This document shows positions 46,083-54,062 of a stretch of DNA of 64,000 bases, piece by piece (position 1 is the first letter of the stretch; each line of letters begins with the position of its first letter). A program made the translations under genes and the position numbers. The notes under the pieces are model-generated. The model was not told the origin of the DNA and made no database searches. It saw only the letters and a list, made by a program, of their open reading frames with translations. Location: NCBI GenBank assembly GCA_934771475.1, contig CAKVMD010000003.1, positions 39,625 to 103,624 of the forward strand. Reading direction: 5' to 3'. This DNA comes from an uncultured Clostridia bacterium (GTDB lineage Bacteria; Bacillota; Clostridia; Christensenellales; UBA1242).

Positions 46083-47174
46083 ATGAAAAATTTAGAAGAA
46101 CTAGTATCAATAAAAAGTTTTGATACAAAACAAAATAAAGAAATAATAAACTATTTAGAAAAAAGATTTGCGCCATTTGCAGAAGAAATTGTTAAAGTAA
46201 AAAGTTCGGAAGATGAAAGAGAAGGTTTAATCATTGGACTGAATACAAAATTGGAGAATGTCAGCAATGCAATAGTACTATCTGGGCACATTGATACAGT
46301 TGTTGCTGATGAAAAATTATATAACACAAATCCTTATTGTCCGACCTTAATTGGCGATAGAATGTATGGACTAGGAACGATTGATATGAAAAGTTATTTT
46401 GGGTGTTTGCTAGATAACTTAGATAAAATCAAAAGCTTGAAAAAGCCAATAATTATAGCCATAACAGGCGACGAGGAGACAACATTAAATTGTGTAGAGC
46501 GAGTTCAAGAAGCATTTGTTGAAAGGTCGATTACTCCTCAATTAACTATTGTCGGAGAGCCTACAAATATGACGGTTTGTTCAACCAGCAAAGGATGTGC
46601 CGAATTTGAAGTGGAAATTTTTGGCAAAAGTTGCCACAGTAGTATGCCTGAAAACGGAATAAATGCAAACTATATCTTGGCAAGGTTGCTTTTGTATATC
46701 GAAAAACTTTGTTCGAGGATTGAGGGTACAACAATTACAGCCAATGTTGTGGCAGGTGGAGAAAAAATAAACATTGTGTCTGGCTTTGCAAAACTTAAAT
46801 TCGATTTAAGAAGCAATAGTGTAAAAGATGCAGAAAAAATATTGAAAACCATCAAAATATATATAAAAAAATTAGAAAAAACATATAATGGAGCAAAGAT
46901 TAAACTTTCTCAAAGTTTAGATATTCCGCCTTTGGAAAGAAAAACTGGCCAGTTGGTAGAAAAAATTTGCTCAAAATTTGGTTTAGAAGAAAAGGCATTT
47001 ACAGGTGGTTGTGAGGCGGGATATTTCCAAAAACTTGGAGGAGACGCATTTATCTTTGGGGTAGGAGATTTGGCTCTTGCTCACAAACCAAATGAATTCG
47101 TTAACATAAATGAATACAAAAAATATTGTGAATTATTTATGGAAATGCTTAATTATTGCGTGAGTGAAGCGTAA
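46083..47174 (+). CDS. M20 family metallopeptidase, ArgE/DapE-like deacylase
   Basis: A 363-residue M20 peptidase. Zinc ligands are visible: His in SGHIDTV (about residue 71), Asp in GTIDMKS (about 101), Glu pair in GDEETT (about 131), Glu in VGEPTN and His in AHKPNEF near the end. Between them lies the dimerisation insert. The family includes acetylornithine deacetylase, succinyl-diaminopimelate desuccinylase and aminoacyl-histidine dipeptidases. The AHKPNE end is closest to ArgE-like enzymes, but no arginine genes are nearby. It is preceded by AAAGGAG and controlled by the attenuator upstream. The presence of Trp and His codons in the leader makes a dipeptidase or deacylase tied to those amino acids worth testing. 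Confidence 0.85.
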   Translation: MKNLEELVSIKSFDTKQNKEIINYLEKRFAPFAEEIVKVKSSEDEREGLIIGLNTKLENVSNAIVLSGHIDTVVADEKLYNTNPYCPTLIGDRMYGLGTIDMKSYFGCLLDNLDKIKSLKKPIIIAITGDEETTLNCVERVQEAFVERSITPQLTIVGEPTNMTVCSTSKGCAEFEVEIFGKSCHSSMPENGINANYILARLLLYIEKLCSRIEGTTITANVVAGGEKINIVSGFAKLKFDLRSNSVKDAEKILKTIKIYIKKLEKTYNGAKIKLSQSLDIPPLERKTGQLVEKICSKFGLEEKAFTGGCEAGYFQKLGGDAFIFGVGDLALAHKPNEFVNINEYKKYCELFMEMLNYCVSEA

Positions 47175-47474
47175 AATGAATGGGGTTGCAATTAATTATG
47201 TCATATTTGAGGGCGCTACAATTTAGTTGTGTTTTAATTTGAACCATGATATAATTTTACTGTAGAGTTACAATAAAAGAATACAAAATCTTGTCAGTTA
47301 ATTGCAAAATTTCTAGCCAGATGAAATTGATTTGTAAGAAGTTTGATTTTAAAAACCTATAATGATGTAATCAATAGGAAGTGCTTAGTATTTTGAGTTT
47401 GTTTTCTTTGGACACGAGAGGGTGTATTGTTTAAAGAGGCGGTATAATTATAACATCAAAAATGGAGGGAGATT
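47175..47474 (+). promoter_or_regulatory. Intergenic region with promoter at 47227-47255
   Basis: TTGTGT, a 17-base gap and TATAAT at 47250-47255 form a promoter about 220 bases before the next start codon. No gene or strong hairpin is visible between them. A second TATAAT at 47443-47448 lies close to the methyltransferase ribosome site but lacks a clear -35 box. Confidence 0.5.
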
Positions 47475-48212
47475 ATGAATTATAATGTGGAGTATTGTAG
47501 ACCATTTAAAAGCAAAAACAATATTTGGATGAAACTAGAACACGTGGGAAGATACCTTTTTGCGCAAGATTTTTTAAGAGGCAAAAGGGTTAAAAATGTC
47601 GCGGATGTTGCGTGTGGTGATGGCTATGGGTCTTGCATTCTTTCATCAGTTGCAAAAAATGTTCTTTCCGTGGATAGAAATTACGCATACTTTAACAAGG
47701 AATACTTACAAAACAAGAAAATTCATTTTCAAAAAGTAAATTTGAATGAAAAGGGCGACTATCAAAAGTTATGCAAGCAGGATGCTGTTGTTTGCTTTGA
47801 AACGCTCGAACATTTGGAAGCGCCTAAAATGTTCCTTTCGCAAATATACGACCTACTTAATGCTAACGGGTGGCTTATTTTGTCTTTTCCTAACAAAAAA
47901 TTTGAAAGGTTTGATGAAAATGGCAACAATAAAGACATTTTTCACTTGCACGTTTTTGACAAGGCGAAAGTAGAAAGTGATTTGAAAGAAATTGGTTTTA
48001 AAATTAAAGGCGTGTTTGGACAAGGACTTTGCAATGGAATGTGCTCTACAAACTCTATGCTTGTAAAAAACAAAACTTTAAATCAAAAACGCATAGACGC
48101 TTGTTTTAATTACGACCCTAGTTCAATCATGACGCTAGCAAGACTTTTTGCTTACCCAAATGAAAAAGAGATTGACGAAAGTTATTCATACATTTATCTA
48201 CTTGAAAAGTAA
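47475..48212 (+). CDS. Class I SAM-dependent methyltransferase
   Basis: 245 residues with the Rossmann methyltransferase fold. Motif I is ADVACGDGYGS (about residues 43-53). The acidic end of strand 2 is SVDRNYA. Motif IV is VCFETLEHLEAP (about 105-116), followed by NANGWLILSFPN (about 132-143), the usual post-motif strand. It looks like a UbiE/MenG or sugar O-methyltransferase type enzyme, but the substrate cannot be read. GGAGGGAG precedes the ATG. It belongs to the accessory block between ftsW and murA. Confidence 0.85.
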   Translation: MNYNVEYCRPFKSKNNIWMKLEHVGRYLFAQDFLRGKRVKNVADVACGDGYGSCILSSVAKNVLSVDRNYAYFNKEYLQNKKIHFQKVNLNEKGDYQKLCKQDAVVCFETLEHLEAPKMFLSQIYDLLNANGWLILSFPNKKFERFDENGNNKDIFHLHVFDKAKVESDLKEIGFKIKGVFGQGLCNGMCSTNSMLVKNKTLNQKRIDACFNYDPSSIMTLARLFAYPNEKEIDESYSYIYLLEK

Positions 48213-48218
48213 ATAAAG

Positions 48219-48266
48219 GTGAGATAAAAGATAAAACAATGCGTCTTTGTAACCATTTTATCTCAC
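48219..48266. repeat. Perfect 11-bp inverted repeat without T run
   Basis: GTGAGATAAAA (48219-48229) and TTTTATCTCAC (48256-48266) pair perfectly around a 26-base loop, just after the methyltransferase gene. No T run follows on the plus strand, so this is not a standard terminator. Confidence 0.6.
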
Positions 48267-48378
48267 GGGGCTGATTACTGCAAAGCGCGCGCAATTTATT
48301 AAGCGCAAAATTGACTGTTTTTTGAATTTACCCTTGAAAAATGGCGCAATTATGATATAATTATTTCTAGGAGGAAAT

Positions 48379-48918
48379 ATGAAAAATTATTTTATTATTC
48401 ATGGAACTTATGGGCACAACAGAGAAAATTGGTTTGGTTGGCTCGAAGGTAGATTAAAATCAAAAGGTTATGATGTGTACAATTTTAACTACCCAACACC
48501 AGAAGGGCATACTTTTGAAAACTGGTCAGCAGTGTTAGACCAAGTTAGAGACAAAATCACAGAGGATAGCGTGTTTATTTGCCACTCTATTGGTTGTGTG
48601 TTTTTGGCAAAGTATTGCATAAAAAACAATATTAAGATTGGCAAGTGCATTTTTGTAAGTGGTTGCAACAACTACTATTTCAATGAAGATTTCGATAAAT
48701 TGAATAGACATATGTACACAGACGAAATTGAAAAATTTATTCCTTTGTGCAGAGACAGAATTTGCATTTATGCCAAAGATGACCCATATATCAAGTTGGA
48801 AGCCTTGCAAGATTTCGCAAAATCTATTAGTGCAAGAGAGATTGTTTACGAAAAAGCAGGCCATTTTAACGAAAAAGCAGGGTACACATCTTTTGACGAT
48901 TTATCAAGAGTTTTATAA
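48379..48918 (+). CDS. RBBP9/YdeN-type serine hydrolase
   Basis: A 179-residue alpha/beta hydrolase of the compact RBBP9/YdeN type. It opens with the strand NYFIIHGTYGHNRENWFGWLE, carries the nucleophile in ICHSIGCVFLAKY (Ser about 74), an acid in YAKDDPYI and the catalytic His in EKAGHFNEKAGY near the end. The length and the H-G-T/S opening match the family. The substrate is unknown. AGGAGG precedes the start, and the next gene follows after 28 bases in the same direction. Confidence 0.85.
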   Translation: MKNYFIIHGTYGHNRENWFGWLEGRLKSKGYDVYNFNYPTPEGHTFENWSAVLDQVRDKITEDSVFICHSIGCVFLAKYCIKNNIKIGKCIFVSGCNNYYFNEDFDKLNRHMYTDEIEKFIPLCRDRICIYAKDDPYIKLEALQDFAKSISAREIVYEKAGHFNEKAGYTSFDDLSRVL

Positions 48919-48946
48919 TTTTAAATAAAAGGGGGAGAAGGCTAAT

Positions 48947-49354
48947 ATGTGTTTTAGTAAAGCTACTCTAAAAGCGGAAGAAGTAAAGGGTGGTAGGAGA
49001 TTCTTTATTGAAGAATATAACAAGACTGCATACCTATATATTACTTCCGAAGATTTTTCAGAAATGTTTTGTATTGGCTGGTTGGCAAATTATTGCAAAG
49101 GTCCAGAAACCATAGATATGAAATCTATGAAAAGGGGCAAGCCAGCAAGAATGACAAGAAGTGATTGTTCTATTCCAAATGGAATTAAACCTATTGAAAA
49201 GTTCGCATTTAACTGGACAAGCGAAACTTCTTTTGAAATTTTGACCGAAAACGGTGTGATTGCGATTGTTGAAGATGCTTTTATGCCACAGGCAAAATTC
49301 TATTCGAGATATTTGACCCAAAGCACTAACTACGGTAGTCCAATGAAAAACTAG
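48947..49354 (+). CDS. Uncharacterised protein
   Basis: A 135-residue soluble protein with no recognised domain. It begins MCFSKATLKAEEVKGGRR, contains an aromatic stretch (CIGWLANYCKGPETI, about 42-56) and alternating strands later (FEILTENGVIAIVED, about 95-109). No signal peptide or membrane span is present. A GGGGGAG site precedes the ATG. It follows the YdeN-like hydrolase by 28 bases and probably shares its transcript, which ends at the terminator near 49505. Confidence 0.6.
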   Translation: MCFSKATLKAEEVKGGRRFFIEEYNKTAYLYITSEDFSEMFCIGWLANYCKGPETIDMKSMKRGKPARMTRSDCSIPNGIKPIEKFAFNWTSETSFEILTENGVIAIVEDAFMPQAKFYSRYLTQSTNYGSPMKN

Positions 49355-49504
49355 TTGTTAAGATTGCTATTGTAAAAACAATAAAGACGAAAATTGGCTT
49401 AAAATCTTATAATAAATAAGGATAGACATAAATTTTGCATTAAAATACGAAAAATTCACAATTTTTAGTTAATTTTGTTTTAATGAGGAGTATATTCTAA
49501 GAAA

Positions 49505-49555
49505 TAAAGAGCATATTTTAAAAGTTTTTCTAGAACTAGAATATGCTCTTTTTTA
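49505..49555 (+). terminator. Terminator after the accessory hydrolase pair
   Basis: AAAGAGCATATT pairs with AATATGCTCTTT around a loop with a CTAG core, then TTTTTTA. The rest of the 49355-49720 gap shows an 8-bp inverted repeat (AGCAAACT/AGTTTGCT, about 49673-49698) and no gene. Confidence 0.8.
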
Positions 49556-49720
49556 TGCCTACTTTTGTATAAGTTATTTGCTAAATTAGAAATTTTGCTT
49601 GTAAGAATAATTGTTTGATTTTGCGGGTGTTGGCTTATAAAAACCGCACGTCTTATTTAGTCCATAAACAAGCAAACTGACGAGATAACAAGTTTGCTGG
49701 GCTAGACTTACTTTACTCAC

Positions 49721-49750
49721 TTGACATTTTTTAATTAAAAATGTGATAAT
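49721..49750 (+). promoter_or_regulatory. Promoter of the MazG-like gene
   Basis: TTGACA, an 18-base gap, then GATAAT at 49745-49750, with GGGAGGG and the ATG just after it. Confidence 0.65.
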
Positions 49751-49770
49751 ACATTAGGGAGGGATGAAAA

Positions 49771-50076
49771 ATGCAAAATAAAGTTAGCAAATTTAATAAA
49801 AAGAGTGGCAAAAAGCCAATGCCTATCTATGCTAGACTTCTCGATACGGGAAGTGAACTAGGAGAACTTTTTAAAGAATACTTAAAAAGTTCAGAATATG
49901 GGACAGGCGAGTTTGCGATAACAGAAGATTTTAAAATGGAATATGGGGATGTTTTATATTGCCTGCTGTCGCTTGCAGAAGAAGCGAACTTGAATGCGGA
50001 AGAATGCCTTGATGAAGCGCTAACAAAATATCAAAAGCGGTTTGATAAGAAAAAAGATTTAGGCAGTGGGAATTGA
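49771..50076 (+). CDS. MazG-like nucleotide pyrophosphohydrolase
   Basis: A 101-residue all-alpha NTP pyrophosphohydrolase of the MazG-like type. The metal motifs are GSELGELFKEYLK (ExxE, about residues 28-40) and EYGDVLYCLLSLAEEANL (ExxD, about 57-74). Such enzymes remove non-canonical or excess nucleoside triphosphates. The N-terminus is basic (KFNKKSGKKPMP). It has its own promoter and terminator, so it is a single-gene unit in the accessory block. Confidence 0.8.
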   Translation: MQNKVSKFNKKSGKKPMPIYARLLDTGSELGELFKEYLKSSEYGTGEFAITEDFKMEYGDVLYCLLSLAEEANLNAEECLDEALTKYQKRFDKKKDLGSGN

Positions 50077-50088
50077 CAATCGTTGCAT

Positions 50089-50118
50089 AAAAAGGGGGAT
50101 TAGATAGCCCCTTTTTTG
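50089..50118 (+). terminator. Terminator after the MazG-like gene
   Basis: AAAAGGGG pairs with CCCCTTTT around a GATTAGATAG-type loop, followed by T residues. Confidence 0.85.
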
Positions 50119-50200
50119 TTTTAAAAAATAAGAAAGATGTGTTACTATCAAATAAAGAGATGTAACAAAATCATTTATAAACCAATATAAAGGAAACAAG

Positions 50201-50393
50201 ATGAAGAAGATTTTTAAAAACTGGAACGCGTTTGAGAGAAAGAGGGAACACAGAAGAGTTTGTCGGGCAAGTTAAGGATAACTTCAAGGTGTTTATTGAA
50301 GAGTTTTCTAAGCCAAAATATAACCAAATTATTATTGAGGATGGTGAATTTTTGGAAGATGCTTTAATTAAAAATGGTTTTATAGGAAAATAA
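50201..50393 (+). pseudogene. Small frameshifted gene
   Basis: An ATG with AAAGGAAA upstream starts a frame that stops after 24 codons (MKKIFKNWNAFERKREHRR and so on). The next frame carries a coherent continuation (EEFVGQVKDNFKVFIEEF, then EDGEFLEDALIKNGFIGK) to a TAA at 50391. A one-base change near 50235-50245 would join them into a protein of about 63 residues. The family is not recognised. A sequencing or assembly error is the main alternative to true decay. Confidence 0.45.
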
Positions 50394-50502
50394 TTTGCGT
50401 GCTTGCAGTCGCCCGCTCAAATTGCTGGCGACCAACTTGGGGTTGAACTAGGTTAGATTTTTGTCTTTACAAGAAAAATATTGAAAAACAAGTGATTTTT
50501 AT

Positions 50503-50530
50503 AAAAATGGCTGAAATATCAGTCATTTTT
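50503..50530 (+). terminator. Terminator before murA
   Basis: AAAATGGCTGA pairs with TCAGTCATTTT (one G-U pair) around AATA, followed by T residues. It ends the accessory block just before murA. Confidence 0.7.
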
Positions 50531-50584
50531 TTAACAATTTTCTCCATTATGTCATTTTAAAGATTGATTTCATACAATGAGTAT

Positions 50585-51838
50585 ATGGATAAGTATTTTA
50601 TTATTGGAGGAAACCCTCTTTACGGAGAGGTGGATAATGACAGCGCTAAAAATTCACTTTTGCCTATAATTGCGTGTTCTGTGTTAGTCGAAGAAGAAGT
50701 CATTTTACATAAAGCGGTTAGATACAGCGATGTGTTAGTTATGCAAGACATAATCAAAAGTCTAGGAGGAAAAGCCTATTGGCAGGGTGATAACCTTATT
50801 ATCAACTGCAAAGATCTTTCCTCTTGCTCAATAGACCGAACGCTTACTGCGAAAGCAAGAGCGTCATTTTTTACACTAGGGGCGCTGTTAGGAAGGCTGG
50901 GGCAGGCAAAAATAGGGTTCCCGGGTGGGTGTGATATAGGTTTAAGGCCAGTTGATATACATATAGGTGCAATTAAAAGTTTAGGGTGTAAGATTGTTGA
51001 AAAAAATGGTTATATTTATGCAGACGCCTCTTCTTTTCATGGTGGAGAGGTCGTTTTGCCATTTCCAAGTGTTGGGGCAACAGAAAATGTTATGATGCTT
51101 TCTGCGAGCCTTCCGTTTAGAACCGAAATTGTGGGAGGCGCAAAAGAGCCCGAAATTGTCGACCTTGCTATGTTTATCAATGCCTGCGGTGGCTTCGTTA
51201 GAGGCGCGGGAACAGATAAGATAGTAATCGAGGGGAGAAAGTTGCATGGCTGTGAATATACTCCGTTTGCCGACCGAATAGAAGCGGGTACTTTTATGGT
51301 TGGGTGCGCTTTGTGCTCAGGGAAAATCCAAATAAATGGCGCAAAAAGTGAGTTTAACCGTCCTCTTATTTCAAAATTGCGAAAAATTGGTTGCATTTTG
51401 TCGTGCGATAATGATAAAATCATAATTGAAAGCAAAGGTAGGCTGGAAAGTGTGGGTGAAATCGAGACAGCGGTTTATCCGGGGTTCCCAACCGACCTAC
51501 AATCACAAATGATGACGCTTGCAAGCGTAACAAAGGGTTCATCAATAATCGTAGAAAATGTGTTTGAAAACCGCTTTAAAACATCGCAAGAACTTATTAA
51601 AATGGGGGCGGACATAAAAGTCAAGAACGGTGTTTGTCTGATTGAAGGCAAAGAAAAACTCTATGGCGCTGATGTGGTAAGCCCAGACCTAAGAGGCGGG
51701 GCAAGTTTGGTGCTTGCGGGGCTGTTTGCTGAGGGTTACACAACGCTTTCTGGGATTGAACTTATTGACAGAGGTTATTATAGACTTGAAGAAAAAATTT
51801 CTAGTCTTGGTGGCAATATAAAAAGGATAAAAGAGTGA
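50585..51838 (+). CDS. murA: UDP-GlcNAc 1-carboxyvinyltransferase MurA
   Basis: 417 residues. MurA performs the first committed step of peptidoglycan synthesis, adding enolpyruvate to UDP-GlcNAc. Lys22 and Asn23 are in DSAKNSLLPI, and the catalytic Cys116 sits in the loop PGGCDIGLRPVD. Having Cys rather than Asp there predicts binding of fosfomycin by the family's known chemistry. The ATG at 50585 fits the family start MDKYFIIGG. A TTG at 50564 would add seven residues, and neither start has a strong ribosome site. It overlaps ftsQ by four bases. Confidence 0.93.
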   Translation: MDKYFIIGGNPLYGEVDNDSAKNSLLPIIACSVLVEEEVILHKAVRYSDVLVMQDIIKSLGGKAYWQGDNLIINCKDLSSCSIDRTLTAKARASFFTLGALLGRLGQAKIGFPGGCDIGLRPVDIHIGAIKSLGCKIVEKNGYIYADASSFHGGEVVLPFPSVGATENVMMLSASLPFRTEIVGGAKEPEIVDLAMFINACGGFVRGAGTDKIVIEGRKLHGCEYTPFADRIEAGTFMVGCALCSGKIQINGAKSEFNRPLISKLRKIGCILSCDNDKIIIESKGRLESVGEIETAVYPGFPTDLQSQMMTLASVTKGSSIIVENVFENRFKTSQELIKMGADIKVKNGVCLIEGKEKLYGADVVSPDLRGGASLVLAGLFAEGYTTLSGIELIDRGYYRLEEKISSLGGNIKRIKE

Positions 51839-52701
51839 AAAAAAAGAAAAAAATCATTATTATATTATGCTCGGTGCTGGTAGCCTTAGTTGGGCTACTG
51901 GTAACTTTGTGCCTTACAACTTTTTCACTCAAATCTATTTCGGTTGATTTTCGGACAAGCTCTTTAAGTGAAACCGCCACCCAAGAAGAGATAATTGAAG
52001 CTGGAAAGTTCTCTAAGAAATGCGTACTATTTTATAATAAAAATCAAGCCAAGGAAAATATTGAAGAGGCTTATCCATATATAAAAGTTATCAACATAGA
52101 GACAAAATTCCCATCGTCTTTTGTTATTCATGTTGCGTATAGACAAGAAGTTTATGCAATTACTGATGGCGAAAAAACGGCTTTCCTCGATGAAGACCTT
52201 AAAGTTTTGAGAATTGAAAGTGGAGAATATACATCCAGCCAATCAAACGCAATTCTTTTGAAAGGAATAACCTATCCTAGTGCTCTTAAACTTTCGCAAA
52301 CGCTATCACAGAAAAACTATGTGGATGTTTATTCGGCATTTTTGCAATCAAACTTATCCCTAGGAATGCAAAAAGAGATTTTTAAAGAAATTGAATTCAA
52401 AGTTGAAAGAGATGAAAATGCAAGAAAAGACTACCTCAACGCTTATATTTCGCTTTTCAGCGGACAAACTATCAAGATTTTAGATGTGAATTACGCACTT
52501 AAATATAAAGCAAATAGGGCTTATAATGTTTACTCTTCTCTTTATACTTTTATAGGCAAAGAGTACAACGCGACTTCTGGCGAAACAATAACTCTTACCA
52601 AGGAGCACCTAGGCAGCGTAACTATTTGCGTTCAATCATACTATGACCGCGCTCATCACAAGGAGAGTGAAACATATTTCGTGCTAGATTTTGCCCATTA
52701 A
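51835..52701 (+). CDS. ftsQ: Cell division protein FtsQ/DivIB
   Basis: 288 residues. A basic start and one membrane helix (about residues 5-30) precede an outer POTRA-like domain (FSLKSISVDF, about 30-100) and the FtsQ/DivIB beta domain. It connects the cytoplasmic Z-ring components to the septal synthases. The family is poorly conserved, so the assignment rests on topology, the POTRA pattern (EEIIEAGKF, NIETKFPSSFVIHV) and gene position between murA and ftsA/ftsZ. The start is a GTG in a GTGA overlap with murA. Confidence 0.82.
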   Translation: MKKKKKIIIILCSVLVALVGLLVTLCLTTFSLKSISVDFRTSSLSETATQEEIIEAGKFSKKCVLFYNKNQAKENIEEAYPYIKVINIETKFPSSFVIHVAYRQEVYAITDGEKTAFLDEDLKVLRIESGEYTSSQSNAILLKGITYPSALKLSQTLSQKNYVDVYSAFLQSNLSLGMQKEIFKEIEFKVERDENARKDYLNAYISLFSGQTIKILDVNYALKYKANRAYNVYSSLYTFIGKEYNATSGETITLTKEHLGSVTICVQSYYDRAHHKESETYFVLDFAH

Positions 52702-52711
52702 GACAAAATTA

Positions 52712-52740
52712 TTGACAAATTGGGGCTAAAATTTTATAAT
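52712..52740 (+). promoter_or_regulatory. Consensus promoter of ftsA
   Basis: TTGACA, a 17-base gap, then TATAAT at 52735-52740. This is a perfect sigma-A promoter placed between ftsQ and ftsA. Confidence 0.85.
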
Positions 52741-52795
52741 GAGAGTGAAAAAAGTTTTGCTGACTATTTAGCAAAACAAGGGAATGAAGGTGAAC

Positions 52796-53926
52796 ATGGA
52801 AAAATTTGTTTTGGTTTTTGAAATTGGCTCTTCTTCGCTTCGAGGAATGCTTGCAGGGAGAGGCATCAATAACACTTTTAAAGTTAAAGGCTATAAAGAG
52901 GTCCTTTATGACGGATTTTATGAGGGAAACTTTCTTGCGCCTGACAAAATCTATGATGCGTTAAAGGGGCTGATGAGGGAGCTTGACGCTTATCCAAACA
53001 AAAACCTTGATAAAGTATATTTTTCTCTTCCAAGTGAATTTTCGTCTGTAAGAACAGCAGAGGTTTCATTAAATCTTGGCGAGAGACGCAAAATAAAAAG
53101 GGCAGATATTGATGCGCTCAATTATACAGCAAGCGAAAAAGCAAAGAATGGCGATGTTGAAATCGTCAGCATAGCGCCTATTACATACATATTGGATGAT
53201 GGCAGATTTACTCTTGAACCAGTGGGCGAAAACGCATCCTCTCTTTCGGCGAAAATGTCGATTGTTTATGCAAGCAAAGAGTATATTGAATTTTTTAACA
53301 ACATTGCAAGCAAACTTGAATTTGAAAGAGTTGAGTATCTTAGTGAAGCACTCTGTCAAAGCAGGTTTGTGCTCCCAAAGGACAAAAGAGAAGAACTTAC
53401 TCTTCTTATTGATGTGGGAGACCTCACCACAAGTATTGCTTTTGCCAAAGGACAAGGTCTTGTTGGGCTTACCTCCTTTGCGCGAGGTGGCGGATTTATA
53501 ACAAACGACCTAGCCGAAGCATTTGACCTTTCAATAAGCGAGGCAAACAACTTAAAAGAAATCATTGTTTTGTCTTTGCAAGGCAAGAAAGGGGACTTCT
53601 ATGAACTTTCGGGCGAGAATGCTGTCGCACAAAAGATTTTGCTTTCAAGTGCAAACGAAGTTGTGAAATATAGGATAGATGAGCTTGGAAAGGTTATATC
53701 TCGCTACTTACATCTTTTTGCCAAAGACGACTTTGCCAGCGTGCCTATATATTTGACGGGTGCAGGGCTTACAAAGATTAAAGGCGGGCGCGACTACCTT
53801 GCCAAATGCCTTGGGAGAAATGTAAATTATGCATTTCCTCCACTTCCTGGGAAGGACAAGCCTGAACTTGCTTCAATCTATTCTCTTGTGAATGGAGCGC
53901 TCCAAAGTGAAGCGGAAAAGCGCTAA
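52796..53926 (+). CDS. ftsA: Cell division protein FtsA, without the usual membrane helix
   Basis: 376 residues of the actin-like FtsA family. The phosphate loops VLVFEIGSSSLRGM (about residues 5-18) and LIDVGDLTTSIAF (about 205-217) and the hinge GAGLTKIKG (about 323) are present. The 1C-type subdomain lies between about 80 and 160. FtsA normally ends in an amphipathic helix that ties the Z-ring to the membrane. Here the protein stops with VNGALQSEAEKR, with no hydrophobic face visible. AAGGTGA precedes the ATG at 52796, while an upstream in-frame ATG at 52784 has a worse spacing. It carries its own consensus promoter, and ftsZ has another. Confidence 0.85.
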   Translation: MEKFVLVFEIGSSSLRGMLAGRGINNTFKVKGYKEVLYDGFYEGNFLAPDKIYDALKGLMRELDAYPNKNLDKVYFSLPSEFSSVRTAEVSLNLGERRKIKRADIDALNYTASEKAKNGDVEIVSIAPITYILDDGRFTLEPVGENASSLSAKMSIVYASKEYIEFFNNIASKLEFERVEYLSEALCQSRFVLPKDKREELTLLIDVGDLTTSIAFAKGQGLVGLTSFARGGGFITNDLAEAFDLSISEANNLKEIIVLSLQGKKGDFYELSGENAVAQKILLSSANEVVKYRIDELGKVISRYLHLFAKDDFASVPIYLTGAGLTKIKGGRDYLAKCLGRNVNYAFPPLPGKDKPELASIYSLVNGALQSEAEKR

Positions 53927-54003
53927 AAATGTATAATTATGCAAAAAGTTGCCTTAAAAAGTGAAAATTTATACATTTTATCAAAAAAATTTAAAGTAAA
54001 TGA

Positions 54004-54032
54004 TTGCATTTTTATTCAAAATGTATTAAAAT
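54004..54032 (+). promoter_or_regulatory. Promoter of ftsZ
   Basis: TTGCAT, a 17-base gap, then TAAAAT at 54027-54032, followed by the TAAGGAG ribosome site of ftsZ. Confidence 0.7.
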
Positions 54033-54062
54033 CTAGTTAATAAATGGTCTAAGGAGATTTTT

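Noticed and set aside
49673..49698. The 8-bp inverted repeat AGCAAACT/AGTTTGCT as a regulatory site.
   Set aside because: Short, and no promoter or gene start is close enough to argue a role.
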